Positions 23,301 to 34,762 are shown, counted from the stretch's first letter. The stretch: 64,000 nt of DNA from Isoetes taiwanensis (GCA_021234155.1 JAJEKV010000010.1:10528511-10592510); one strand, 5' to 3'. Translations and numbers: made by a program. The notes: a model not told the origin generated them from the sequence alone.

Positions 23301-24306
23301 GTGCATTGCTGACATACCTTACGGGTTTAAGTTGCCTGACAGCCGTGGTGATGACTCACCATTTACATACGCCGAGTTTGATTCTTTTTTGGGAAGGTTT
23401 GTTAAGATCAACACTGCTCTGCTATGGAGGATTTTCGTCTTCCACTCCACTAACCAGGCCGGTATGGTGCAAGCGGCTATGAAGACCCATATGGTAAGTG
23501 TCTAGTGGGTGAAGGCTGGTTACGAGGCATAATTGTATTTTAAAAGTACCTGCCATATGGTAAGTGTCTAGTTGTTTTCTCCATGACTACCCAGTATTTT
23601 CGGCATAGGCGAATACAAAAGTGTTTCCTTTCTTTGCAGGTTAAAGACGAATATTAGGGGAGGTGGTGGTGCTAGACTTGTCAACGTGTGGGAGCAGATT
23701 CACATAGGCTACCATAGTGTATCTGGGCAGAGAAGCCAAATGCACTATAACACTACTGGCATGGATTTTTGCAATGCTTTTCAATGCCCAGCAGTCTTAC
23801 AAAAGCTTACGCACTCCCAGTTCACCGGGGACGCATTGTCAATCCCTACCGTAAGCCTCGAGACTAATTAACACGCTTACGGACATGTTCTCGCAACCCG
23901 GAGATTGGGTCGCTTGACGATTTTCGTGGATCCGCACCACGTTTGTGCATTACAGAAGGGCCGCAACTGCGTAGCCATTGACGTCGACGCAGATGCAGTA
24001 GCATACATCAAATCACGTGTCAGTTTCTTACACAACTTGCCGGACGAAAAACAGGAACTTGGGATCAAGGATAAGGATGGTGTTCCGGCCTTCTCCTGTT
24101 CAGAGCCTGTGCCTCCTCTTACCGGGAACACTGACGATCAAGCCGACTATGTTGAATTGATTCCTGTCGAAGATCCACTTAAGGTCACACAGGTTGAAGG
24201 TCCGGCCGAGTCTGAGGAAAATCTACAAGCTACTAAGCCTAAGTCTCCCCAAGGTTCTGAATCAGATGAGGAAATACCTGCAAAGGATGTTCCTTTGGAT
24301 ATTTAA
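20385..24306 (+). pseudogene. ParB-like / DNA methyltransferase gene, element 1
   Basis: Seven exons fit GT/AG sites and phase: 20385-20398, 20820-21243, 21319-22356, 22445-22680, 22747-22885, 23086-23493 and 23640-24306. The 14-base first exon gives MTGGR. Exon 2 has a basic stretch (KKRKPTKDK). Exon 3 has a long acidic run and then a ParB-like domain: LQVRKIYSGHLTALKE, YYVLGGTYSFKARRQLY and GVTDSEAKLLAMSHNVDNEY. Exon 6 has a methyltransferase motif IV as LCIADIPYGFKLP. Exon 7 has GDWVA, then a degenerate motif I, and GRNCVAIDVDADAVAYIKSR. The IV-before-I order fits beta-class adenine-N6 or cytosine-N4 enzymes. Paired frameshifts near 21920 and 22030, another near 23880 and a stop in exon 7 break it. 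It may be a pseudogene or contain errors. Confidence 0.7.
22957..23012. other. Extended hairpin around a palindrome
   Basis: In the intron between exons 5 and 6, the bases flanking the palindrome at 22977-22990 are themselves inverted: GAGGGACCTTGTGGTAGTG on the left faces CACTACCACAGGTCCCTC on the right, with one mismatched base. Two more palindromes (22935 and 23018) sit on either side. The whole could fold into a stem of more than 20 base pairs in DNA or pre-mRNA. Confidence 0.8.
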
Positions 24307-24762
24307 AATTTCTGTTCCAAAAGTTAAAGATTTTATTCTATGTGCCCTATTTTAAATGTAATATATTCCATTAATGACTGTCATGTCTATGCGCCCATAG
24401 GCTTTTCTCTTTTCAGTTGCATTTTGTTGGTCTAAAAAGTTTGTCTTTTTACTTTGTCTAAATACAAGAAAACCTGCTTGTCTTCGAAATGTGGATTTCT
24501 TTAGGCTCACTGCGTTTTTTAAATAAATTATAATTTAATAAGGACTGTTTTCTCTATGCGCGCATAGGCTTTTCTCTTTTCAGTTGCATTTTGGTGCTCC
24601 AAAAAGTGTGTTTCTTACTTTGTCCAAAACCAAGAAAACCTGCTTGTCTTCGAAATGTGGACTTTTTTTAGGCTCACTGCGTTTTTTGGGCTTGCTTTTT
24701 TTAAAAAATGGCTAAAATGCCGAATTTACGTGTTTTTGAAAAAGGAATCTGCAATTGCACCA

Positions 24763-24797
24763 CAGGTCATTAGTGCGTTTGCTAGGTCACCTTGTTA
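24763..24797 (-). repeat. Right terminal inverted repeat, element 1
   Basis: The plus strand ends GCTAGGTCACCTTGTTA, the inverse of the left terminus. The pair matches at 34 of 35 positions. Confidence 0.85.
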
Positions 24798-24979
24798 CAT
24801 ACTAAAATTAGTAGATAATAAAATTCTATTGCTCACATTTCGATATAACTTAGCTTTTTCAACCCATAGTCCGTTGAACATCTAGTTTAAAATGAAACTC
24901 TTGTATGACTGATATACATATCCATTGGTCTTGAACTCCTGCAATAGTGCTAGCTCAAAACAACAAATCATATCATAAA

Positions 24980-25007
24980 CTAGTAACGGTGCCCAGCGTT
25001 GCTAGGC
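24980..25007 (-). mobile_element. Helitron 3' end, reverse orientation
   Basis: On the minus strand the sequence reads GCCTAGCAACGCTGGGC, then seven bases and CTAG, with T following. The stem has one mismatch. The matching 5' end is not certain; it could be the one at 29369, with the second terminator at 26986 lying inside or being the end of a different copy. Confidence 0.75.
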
Positions 25008-25149
25008 ATAATTTGGGAACTTATAAATGTTGAGAACTTGTGCATTTGCATATGGTAACTTCTCATTCATTGGAACATTTGTGGAAGCTGTAGATTGCAA
25101 GTGACTATGTTTATAAGTTGTTGATGTTGCGTATCTAATCTCGTATGGT

Positions 25150-25460
25150 CACTTTTCCTTCTATTGTGTTCTATTCTTGCTACTTGTATCTGAATATGGA
25201 TGTCTTCTATAGTCACTTTTCCTTCTATTGTGTTTTATTCTTGCTACTTGTATTTGAATATGGATGTCTTCTGGCTACAAACGTCTATTCCATACTTGTT
25301 GCTTGTATATGAATGTGCACAACACCCATGTAAGCCTTTGAAGGCATTGCATTTATTGTACATATTACATTATTTAGTGTGACCTTGTTCATGTGGTCGT
25401 AACTTAATGTTACATTATTTAGTGTGACCTTGTTCATGTGGTCATAACTTAATGTTCTGT
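25150..25460 (+). repeat. Short direct duplications
   Basis: Two adjacent duplications are visible: a roughly 60-base unit with GTCACTTTTCCTTCTATTGTG at about 25147 and 25210, and a roughly 45-base unit with TTATTTAGTGTGACCTTG at about 25372 and 25416. No gene is apparent in 25000-26370 otherwise. Confidence 0.7.
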
Positions 25461-26379
25461 CGTTTTACCCATGTCACACGTAGCTACATCCTCTACGATC
25501 ATTGTGATTGTTAAAAAAGGATATGGCAATACATTTAATTAAGTTTAAAGTTGTAGTTGGAAAAGGACATAGCTTGTAGTTGTAATGGACATGGCAACAC
25601 ACTTATTTAAGTATAAAGTTGTAGCTGTAATACAGTTATATAAGCATAAAGGAACAAACAGCAGAGAATTTACTGAATATGATATCCTTCCTCAAAATGG
25701 ATACAAATTAAGCAAAATCTGGCTCATCCCAATAATCTATGGGAGCTTTTGTCTCCAAGCATTACCAAAACATAACTGGTTTGAGTTTTTAAAAAGATGT
25801 TACCCTATAGGCACATGTAACTGTAACCTGCTATAGGACTGGGGAGAATATACAGATTGAGTGCAATCATTTGTTTGCCACCTACATAGTTCTTGTAGCT
25901 CCTGTTGGTTTGGATTATTCCCCTTCCATGCAAAGAGATATTTGAACTAATTCTTGGACATATTGGGAGGACAAATTTACATCACCATAGATAACAGTAG
26001 CATTTATGCCACGACACACTGCATCATATAGTTCTATATGATGCTAGAATGCTTGACCTAAATCATACCAGTTGTTGATAGAGATGTTGAAGCTAAGAGT
26101 AGGGGTTCCGGCCCAACACATTATATTCATAGCAAACGCATACTGCCCTGTATTCTGCAATATAAACTGTATTTTGCAATGTAAACTGCAAAAGCAAACC
26201 CATCTACATTTCTTGCATAAGACATTTCATTCCATTAAATCGTAGAAATTGAATACTTCTACCTGAAGTTCAATGCTAAGCATTATTCGAAATTGTATCA
26301 GCATGTATTGTCCAGCAGCTTGCATCCAAGGCCAAGGCCACTGTATGATCCATCTTGTAGGAATAAGATAAATTAAGAC

Positions 26380-26783
26380 TTGCCCACCTCTAGCATGCCC
26401 ACCTCTAGTTTTGCAGGCAGATCTTCAGCTATGGTGGCCTGTTCTCTACCTTTTTCGTCTGTTACCTCTAATCAAGGCATCCCTGCTTCAAATCCGACCA
26501 TACCTCAACCATATCTTGCTGTATCCATCCAAAATCCGGCTGCCCATGCAAATCCGGGGCTGCCTCCGCTAATACAGCTGCTTCTGTGCAAAATCCGGCT
26601 ACCCCAGTTGCCCCTTTGCAAATTTCGGCAGCCCCTTGGCCTAATCCGGCTGCCCCTGTTTTGGCTGCTCCCTGCTCTATGGCTGTTCGCCCTGGGCTGC
26701 CAAATCTCATAGCCATGCCGCCCTGCTCAAACCCAGCTGGAACTACCTCAGCCGGATTAGCACTTGAACATGCTCATGAATAG
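26380..26783 (+). pseudogene. Pro/Ala-rich captured coding fragment
   Basis: The frame is broken near 26570. Before it the reading is SNPTIPQPYLAVSIQNPAAH, after it VQNPATPVAPLQISAAPW. The repeated NPAAP-type unit and higher GC than its surroundings suggest a captured exon of a low-complexity plant protein. I do not recognise the family, and the coding sense is supported only by composition and by the continuity of the repeat across the frameshift. Confidence 0.35.
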
Positions 26784-26985
26784 ATCTGCAATAGCGCAAC
26801 ATCAATTGAACATGTTGATGAATAGATCTTAGGACTACTTGTATTAATGGAGCAACTAAAAGCAGTGGGAAACCCTGAAAGCTCAAGAAAAAGTTGTAGA
26901 GAAGTCGAAACTTAATAAATAAACGTGATAAAAACATTATAAATTGAGAATAAGAATATTTCAGGGATAAAATTATGTCTACAAA

Positions 26986-29369
26986 CTAGTAACGGTGCCC
27001 AGCGTTGCTGGGCAAAATTTGGGAACATGTAAATGTTGGGAACTTGTACAATCTAGCGGAACTTGCTGGGAACATATTATGTTGTCTTGCTGAGCTTATT
27101 TCCCGAGCTTAATTTATTTTGGGAGCTTATTTCCTAAGGTTATTTGGCATACATTTAACTCCTCGCTATTTGCACGACTTTTAATTCATCAGCAATATAA
27201 ATATACTTATTAGTTTGCACTCCAAGTAATTCCATTTCTTACTTTGACAAAATTTGTAACTATTTCTCGCACTAACCTTCTCTTGATTATGCTCCTAGCA
27301 TCAAAACATTGATTACAAATGAGGTAAACACTTTATACCGTCATAAGAAAATGTAGAAGGAACTGAAAGAATTTGCCAGACGGTGATGAAATAAAATTAC
27401 ATCATGCATAATGGAGCCTCGATTAATGATTGTGGGAGTCCCATGTCTGCTTACATGGTGCATTTTAGAATGCCCTACCCTGCCCATTCCCATTCTATCT
27501 AACAAAGCCTTGATCACATATTGTGAGTATCACTTGCGTCCTCTTGATAGTTCACCCTAAACATAGAAGCATGTCCCTCTAGCTAACTTAACTTCAACTT
27601 AACCTGTTCATCTTTGAATATATATAATGCAATTGTTTCTCACATGGCTATAGATTGTTTTGAAGGGGTGAAGCCTTCTTTGTATAAGCACTGCCATAGT
27701 TGGCACAATGATTGTATAATGCATTTTAAAGCATTGTTCTGTTACATAATCACAAATAGACTGCAACTTGGGCATATGTCATAAACTGGTTGCTTGCTTA
27801 TGCTTCCAACATGCGGTATCCACCTCCCAACAGTCTAGTTAATTTTTACCTTACTTGGCCATGGTCTAATGGTATCATATGGTACCTGCTTACCTTGAGT
27901 GCTTTGCAGAAATGAAGATAGAGCCTTCTTTGTATAAGCACTGCCATAGTTGGCACAATAATTGCATAATGCATTTTGAAGCATTTTTCTGTTACATAAT
28001 GACAAACAGACCCAACTAACTGGTTGCTTGCTTATGCTTCCAACAGGCAGTATCTGTCGAACCCGAGTTCCATAAATATCTACAGTATACAAATGGTTTG
28101 ATAAGATGTCTGCTGCAATTAAAGTCAACATAAAGCATGTGACTGCAAACTTCCATCTCCCAATAGTCTAGTTATGTTTTACCTTACTTGGCCACGGTCT
28201 AATGGTATCATGGTACATCTGGGAGGTATCTGGCCCTTTTCTTATTAGCAGGGTCCTGCACAACATTACATCTCGAAGTGCAGCTGTTTGTAACACTATA
28301 AAATGAAAAGAACCATGCAGCTGGAATCCCTCACCTAGAACAGATTCATTTTAATTCCATGTATGCTTGACCAAATCCCGTCACCATGGTCCTTTACAAC
28401 GTCCTCCTGTTCTATACACCAATACCTAATCCAGGAATCTCCACTAAATGGCAATCTCCAACCATAGTAGCCAGCTGTGTAAATATGATATACATTATTA
28501 TTTCATGCAATCAAGAGATCTTGATAATGATTTAAATTGAGAACTTGGTAATGATTTGAATAAAAACGAATTGATCTTGATGCAACACCTGATGCTTGGG
28601 CCAAAGAAAAGCTCGAGTTCACCTCCATGGATCTTGTAGAAGCCCTAGATTTGCTACACCGCATCCTCAGCATAGAGAGCATAGCTAGCACCTTTTCAAA
28701 CTTAAGCCTCAAAGCTCGATATGCTCCAACCTCATGCTTGGCTCCGGCCGATCAAAAGAAATCGTGAAGGTAAGAGAAAGAGGGTTTAGGGTTCAATCCT
28801 CTGCATAAAGTTGCATACCTGCTCATTGCAGGCTTGATACGGTAAGCTGAGCTTCTTTGTGGCTCTGACAAAATGGCCTCACCCAGATAACAGGCTAGAA
28901 ACGGCTTGGAATACCCTGGCTTTTGCCGAAGTCAGACCAAAGAGGGCACATCCGGTAGACCCAACATGCTGCCGAAGATCAAGATGCCCGGTTCATGCAG
29001 CCATGGTGGCCTCTTCCTAAAGAATCTGATGGCCTCTTCCTAAGCAATTGCTAGAGCTAGAAAGGGGCAAAAGGAGCCGTTGGCTCAGACCTGCCCCTTA
29101 ACTCAGCTTGGATATAGTGTAAAAGCAGAGTTTTACCTGCTCGGCTCAGCCAGAAACTCTCATCCTGTTGCTACTGCTAGCATTGATTTGCAGCATCCGC
29201 TGCAGAAGAACGAAAGTGCTTTTGAACCCTATAACTTGATATCCAATCAAGAGAGACGATCTGGGCCTTAAATTTTAAGGGCTGAACTTCTTTGGCTTTC
29301 GATTGGCCTTCGATTGCAGCCATTGGATCTAGGGCTGGATACAACACCCTATAACATTATAATATAGGA
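26986..29369 (-). mobile_element. Reverse Helitron, non-autonomous
   Basis: On the minus strand it starts TCCTATATTATAATGTTAT, then GTTGTATCCAGCCCTAGATCC, preceded by host A at 29370. It ends with the perfect stem GCCCAGCAACGCTGGGC (26997-27013) and CTAG at 26989-26986, followed by T. The interior holds repeated non-coding blocks and no helicase. A second terminator at 24980 may mean the true element is longer, with a read-through end. Confidence 0.78.
27670..28210 (+). repeat. Duplicated blocks inside reverse Helitron
   Basis: A block with CTTCTTTGTATAAGCACTGC recurs at 27676 and 27922, and a block with TTGGCCATGGTCTAATGGTA recurs near 27854 and 28188. The order suggests a diverged tandem duplication of about 250-330 bases. 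No coding signal is seen. Confidence 0.75.
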
Positions 29370-29516
29370 TGGATACATTTGAACACGACCTGAGATGGTC
29401 ACCAGCATAAATATTGGCAGCTAGGGATACGCAATACGTATTATTCGTATGATACGCCACAAATTTGCCATATAATACGTAAAAAGTACGGCAAAAAACA
29501 ATTCCGACGCGGAAGA

Positions 29517-29995
29517 TTTTCGCGTACGTGAAAAAAACTAAAGCATATAAGCGATTGCATATGCGAGACAGTCACAACTGCATATGCAAAAAAAAAAAAA
29601 AAAAAAAAATTGCGTACTCACTTTATACTGTTACGTGTCCGCGAAAGTTTTTTCGCATACGCAAAACAGTGAAAATCGCGTATGCTCTTTTTTTATCCCC
29701 CCCTACAATTCGAAATTTGAATCTCGCGTACGCGAAACCTTTTAAACCGCATGCAAAAGCTTTTTCGCGTATGCAAAATAGTATAAAGCACGTACGTAAA
29801 AAAAAAAAAAAATTTTTTTCGCATACAATTTTGAAATTTGAATTTTGCGTACGCGAAACAGTATAAAGCGCGCACGCAAAAGCGTTTCTTTTTTCTTTTT
29901 TCTTTTTTTTTTGGGGGCTTACACGGTTTTCACTATTTCGCGTATGCGAAAAAGCTTTCGCGTACGTGGTTTAGAAGGTTTCGCGTACGAGAATT
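29517..29995. repeat. Orphan palindrome array, TTTCGCGTACGCGAAA
   Basis: About nine copies of a 16-bp palindrome, some with a T or A change at the centre, occur near 29517, 29650, 29722, 29762, 29843, 29936, 29957 and 29979. They lie in a region bounded by TAGGGATACG at about 29427 and TATCCCTG at about 30121, which may be short inverted ends of a MITE. Poly-A and poly-T runs interrupt it. No coding sequence is linked. Confidence 0.7.
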
Positions 29996-30031
29996 TTTTT
30001 TTCTGGCCGGCGACTAAACAATGGGTAAAAT

Positions 30032-30068
<37 letters not shown>

Positions 30069-30273
30069 ATGTATTTTTTAACTTTATACGTCAGGAATTT
30101 GGATTTCGTATGTATAGAACCTATCCCTGTGGGTAGCATCATGCTACATTGCTTTTAAATGATCTGGAAGTAGGTAAATGGTCCATAACTTTCGTATCAA
30201 ATTTTCCAACCAGAGTTGAAGCATCCGGTTGTAGAGTCATAAAGGAATCTCAAGAATGAAGAAATAGGGAGCC

Positions 30274-31338
30274 AAATCCATACCTAACTGTTGTGAGAAG
30301 AGCTGGTGCTACCGTATTTAAACAGAGCTGGCATAAACTGAAGTCCAAATTATAAAAGGCAAGAATAGCAAGTTTGAATTGACTTTATCAATCCTAAAGT
30401 TTCCAAGCTGAGCATTTGCCAATTGCAAATTAAACAACCTGCATTGCATTTAATAGAGTACGGATATGCAGACTGAATAATACGCATTGCATTTATAGAG
30501 TATGGATATGCAGACTGAATAATACACAGATTGTGCATAGTTACCAGAGATAAATGGTCCAGGTACTTCTGAATGAATTGTGACTTGGATTTCCTTATCT
30601 TTAGGGTTTGGGGCTAAAATCTCTTAGCAAATCCATACCTAACTGTTGTGAGAAGAGCTGGTGCTACCGTATTTAAACAGAGCTGGCATAAACTGAAGTC
30701 CAAATTATAAAAGGCAAGAATAGCAAGTTTGAATTGACTTTATCAATCCTAAAGTTTCCAAGCTGAGCATTTGCCAATTGCAAATTAAACAACCTGCATT
30801 GCATTTAATAGAGTACGGATATGCAGACTGAATAATACGCATTGCATTTATAGAGTATGGATATGCAGACTGAATAATACACAGATTGTGCATAACTACC
30901 AGAGATAAATGGTCCAGGTACTTCTGAATGAATTGTGACTTGGATTTCCTTATCTTTAGGGTTTGGGGCTAAAATCTCTTAGCAAATCCATACCTAACTG
31001 TTGTGAGAAGAGCTGGTGCTACCGTATTTAAACAGAGCTGGCATAAACTGAAGTCCAAATTATAAAAGGCAAGAATAGCAAGTTTGAATTGACTTTATCA
31101 ATCCTAAAGTTTCCAAGCTGAGCATTTGCCAATTGCAAATTAAACAACCTGCATTGCATTTAATAGAGTACGGATATGCAGACTGAATAATACGCATTGC
31201 ATTTATAGAGTATGGATATGCAGACTGAATAATACACAGATTGTGCATAGTTACCAGAGATAAATGGTCCAGGTACTTCTGAATGAATTGTGACTTGGAT
31301 TTCCTTATCTTTAGGGTTTGGGGCTAAAATCTCTTAGC
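30274..31338 (+). repeat. Three tandem 355-bp units
   Basis: Three head-to-tail copies of a 355-bp unit starting AAATCCATACCTAACTGTTG are nearly identical: the middle copy differs at two bases in CATAACTACC. Each unit contains its own imperfect internal duplication of about 40 bases (TATGCAGACTGAATAATAC). The near identity points to a recent expansion or gene conversion. The same 62-residue open frame in each copy is a by-product of the repeat. Confidence 0.95.
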
Positions 31339-31821
31339 ATGAATTTACGATACAATATTGCATCAGGTCCTGCAATGTCCTAATGCTGAGGGACAAATGC
31401 AGTCTTCCACTTCTATATATACATGGAAAGAAAGCTATAATCTAGTAGATAGAGAGGACCATGAATGGATTCACGTAGTTGAAGATGGAGGACTTGTATC
31501 ATTCTAATTCCATAACTGTAAAAAGTATACATCTTTCAATGCATCATCTTCATAGCCACAATTCTCATGTTCCAAAGTAGAATCATGGCTACTAACCTCA
31601 ACATCAAGCAGATCTGATATAGAGACATGGCCATTTGCAACAAAATGCAAGTTGCTTTAGGATGCTACAATATACACAAAATACATAAGCTCAATTTCAT
31701 TAAAATGGGACTCATCCATCAATTTGGGAAAACAAACACTCTTACATATCACATTAACATAGCTGTCAATTTGATCAACAAGAAGGTATATAGTACATGT
31801 GAAGTAACATGATAACTAACA
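31339..31821. other. Unassigned sequence before Helitron
   Basis: This is AT-rich, with no gene or structured repeat I can support. Confidence 0.5.
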
Positions 31822-32621
31822 TCTTATATTATAATGTTATTGTGTAAGTGTTGGACCCAGCCCTAATTTTAACGGCCCAGATTTGACCAAACCAATGGCG
31901 ATGATGATGCCACGTCACAAAATTTTGAGTTTTTTTTAGGGTTCGCGAGGGCGCCTATGGCGCCTGCTGCATTCCTCCAGTGGTAATCCACATGCACGCC
32001 ACAGGAGGATTGGTTTGCTTCCTCTCCAATTCACTCCAATTCATTCTAATCCGGGAGGCGAGTTAGGATTCGATCTGGAGCAGTTTGTTTTGGAGCGGTT
32101 CTTCTGTGCTTATTTCGACTTCGTTCAATTATTGAACAGGAGGCAAACGAGATGGCTAGAATCAATTTAGCAAATGTTGATGCCGAGATTTGCCCTCAGA
32201 AGACCAACGATCTTAATTGCTTTTGCTATGGCAGCCAACTCCTCAATTTGTTTTATCTCTTTTTCCAGATAACACTGCATAACAGTAGTCGAAGGTAAGC
32301 AATGAATTCAGTTAAGCTGCTGGAGGGCAAAAGGTAATTTATTTTTTGGGTGAAGCCATCAGACATGGTATTGTTGCTTCGATCATAGAATTTTGAACAT
32401 CTATTTTTTGATCTATTTGATGAAATGAGCATTCTTGATGCTTAGCTGCAACTTTTACCAGGATTAAGCAATGAGGAATTCTTCCATGGAAGGGCATTGC
32501 AGATGCCACGTGTTAAATGGTATTGAATGCTTGCAAAGTGTAGGCCAGGTTCTATAGGAGCAAGAGGGGGATGATTTTGAGATAAATTGGAAATATTCTC
32601 TGGGTTTACTGTAAGTGTGGA

Positions 32622-32756
32622 ATGAAGGAAGAGGGGTACCAGGCTTTCCATGCAAGATATGCCCAAATAGTGTTTGTGACTAATCTGACAGGAGAGTATG
32701 TAAAAGAGGGCAAGTACATGATTTTCCCTGTCTTTGCAGACATTGAGATATTATGA
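32622..32756 (+). pseudogene. Short exon-like fragment, unidentified
   Basis: The frame reads GYQAFHARYAQIVFVTNLTG and then EYVKEGKYMIFPVFA to a stop at 32756. It looks like real protein sequence and is preceded by a possible intron border. It is too short to place and is probably a captured exon. Confidence rests on composition only. Confidence 0.35.
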
Positions 32757-33619
32757 ATGGAAGATCGGTTGGCAGCTTTTGGGTTATTGGGTGGGACATT
32801 ACGTGAAAAGATCATGCAAGAGATGTGATAACATGGAAGGCTGTAAATATATGACGAACCTCAAAACTGCCACCAACTATCCACCAACAAATTAACAAAT
32901 ATGTTACACGATATTGTTATATGCATCTTCTTATTGTAAGGAAGTGTACTTGACTATAAGAGGTATGCAGTAGTAGAGGCAAGAGAGGTTGCATCTCTAT
33001 CAGAAGGTAGCTATACCAGAAGGTATCGAGTGAGGAGATGATTTGATATGAAATTGCTAAGTCGAGTGCTAGAGACTATCCTACATGTCTATTATCTGCT
33101 TTCCAGCATGAACTCCTATTGTATAGAGATGCATTTTAGAAAACGTTTCTGGTTAGGTCAGTAAATCACAGTAGTAACAGATGGCAACCTGCTTTTACTA
33201 GGTTGACCTCGGAAAGTGAGCCCCTGTGTAAATTCTCAAGCATTTTGTATGGAGCCATACCTTTGCTGTTGCAGGCGATTGGAATGGAGTGAAACGTTTA
33301 AACTCATTATGAGGTCGATTTGAAACATAAGATTAAAATATCTTGGGGATACTTTTGGGCTTCTCTAAATCCATGTCAGATCACCTCTGTACACGTGGTC
33401 TCAAAATTTCAAGCAACTCTTTAACCTCTGTATCTTCTATAACCTGATACTCTGGGAAACAGTCTCTGATGGCCCTTACAGTATGTATATGAGATTTAAT
33501 ACCTGTTTCTTTTTCTATACATGACGTGGGTGTAAAACACAGTCATCGCATAAGATACTTTAGACTTATTATACCCGCATATAAGTATTCTGATATAGTC
33601 AATTAAATGCATGCAGTAT

Positions 33620-34651
33620 TGAGTTGGAGGAGCAGCTGAGAAGTTATGGAAGTTGCAACATGAATATAAAGAAGTTGTGCATGAAGGAAAACTAAAAGAA
33701 GCATTGGGTATTTTGCAGCTTGTAGATAGGAATGAAGGTGAAATATTTCTGGATGCCTGCATTCATGTCTTGCAGGGATGTACCAAGTCAAATATCTTGG
33801 CAGATGGAAAGAAAGTGCATGCCATGCTTATGATTGCCTCCCTAAGACCAACCATATTGTTGTCTAATATAATGATTGACATGTATAGCAAATGCGGAAG
33901 CCTAATCCATGGATGTGGCTTATTTGACAGAATGCAAGAACGTAATGTGTACTCATGGACCATGTTGATTGCAGGATATACTCAAACAGGTGATGGGCAG
34001 AAGAGCCTTAAGCTTTTTAGACATATGCAGCAAGAAGGTGTCAAGCCAGACAAGGTCACCTTTGTGAATGTTCTATCAGCATGTGCTTCTATACAATCTG
34101 TGGAACAAGGAAAGAGATTTCATGATTATGTTCTGAATTTGGGTCATGAGCTTGATGTCTTTGTTGGCACTTCACTCATAGATCTGTATGCAAATTGTGG
34201 GAGCATATTTGATGCTCGGCATGTATTTGACAGACTCCCAGCCCATAACGTTTTCACGTGGTCAACAATGATATCAAAGTATTCTCAGATTGCAGATGCA
34301 GAAGAAGCTCTTAGACTTTTTGATCAAATGGTGCTGAGGAACATCAAACCAAATTTAGTTTCATTTGTTAGCGCCTTTGGTGCATGTGCAAGTTTAGCAG
34401 CCCTGTCCTTAGGCAAGAAGCTACACTCAGATATTACAATAGCTGGATACGATCTGAATATGGTTGTAGAAAGTGCTATTGTTGGTATGTACGTAAGGTG
34501 TGCATGCATGAATCATGCATGCCAAGTGTTTGATATGATGCTGGTTCGAAATATCGTTTCATGGAATGCGATGATTATAGGATATATCCAGTGTATAGAT
34601 GGCAAGGCCTTCAAACTTTATAGACAAATGCAGCATGAGGGCAAACAACAG
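33620..34651 (+). pseudogene. PLS-type PPR protein fragment
   Basis: About nine pentatricopeptide motifs follow one another. Typical blocks are LSNIMIDMYSKCGSLIHGCG, RNVYSWTMLIAGYTQTGDGQ, GVKPDKVTFVNVLSACASIQ and HNVFTWSTMISKYSQIADAE. Plant PPR proteins of this class bind organelle RNA and guide editing or processing, one motif per base. This copy has no convincing start: the frame is interrupted by a stop near 33613 upstream of LWKLQHEYKEV. It ends inside a motif at RQMQHEGKQQ, where a GTTTTT donor-like site begins. No C-terminal E or DYW domain follows. It sits inside a Helitron, so it is best read as a captured, truncated gene rather than a working one. Confidence 0.8.
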
Positions 34652-34762
34652 GTTTTTCTGTTTTTCCTTTTTGTTTTTGAAGTTCCAAATGGCCATGCTC
34701 ATTCCTATGGTGTCTTTAACATCAGGGACTTGGTTCTCCTGTTATTTATAAACTTGAGATAG

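Larger units (their letters stand above)
18284..24567. repeat. Element 1 palindrome CTATGCGCGCATAG, about 17 copies
   Basis: Good copies are at 18284, 18369, 18545, 20021, 20069, 20100, 20578, 20657, 20697, 20737, 21255, 22935, 22977, 23018, 24387 and 24554, with degenerate ones near 18453, 18580 and 22384. Most are followed by GGC. They lie in introns, in the shared upstream region between the two genes and after the methyltransferase stop, not in conserved coding exons. I saw none outside element 1. Such placement argues for a recognition site kept by function or spread within the element. Confidence 0.9.
10145..24797. mobile_element. Element 1: transposase-like plus ParB/methyltransferase
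   Basis: The element is bounded by near-perfect 35-bp inverted repeats. It holds a minus-strand transposase-like gene (10702-19950), a divergent plus-strand ParB/methyltransferase gene (20385-24306), and about 17 copies of the palindrome CTATGCGCGCATAG between 18284 and 24567. A copia element (11164-16933) is a later insertion; without it and its duplication, element 1 is about 8.9 kb. I could not identify a clear target duplication: the bases just outside the repeats share only CA. The paired genes and shared palindromes make a single unit more likely than chance neighbours. Both genes are damaged, so this copy is probably dead. Confidence 0.75.

Noticed and set aside
23494-23575. A duplicated donor-like ATATGGTAAGTGTCTAG as evidence for alternative splicing
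   Set aside because: The second copy lies within the intron without an adjoining coding frame, so it is probably a small duplication.
18284-24567. Regularly recurring palindromes as a CRISPR array
   Set aside because: Spacing is irregular, from 40 to more than 1,000 bases, repeats vary, spacers include exons, and no cas gene is present in this eukaryotic sequence.
30350-31248. Three identical 62-residue open frames as a gene family
   Set aside because: They are the same non-coding 355-bp repeat read three times.
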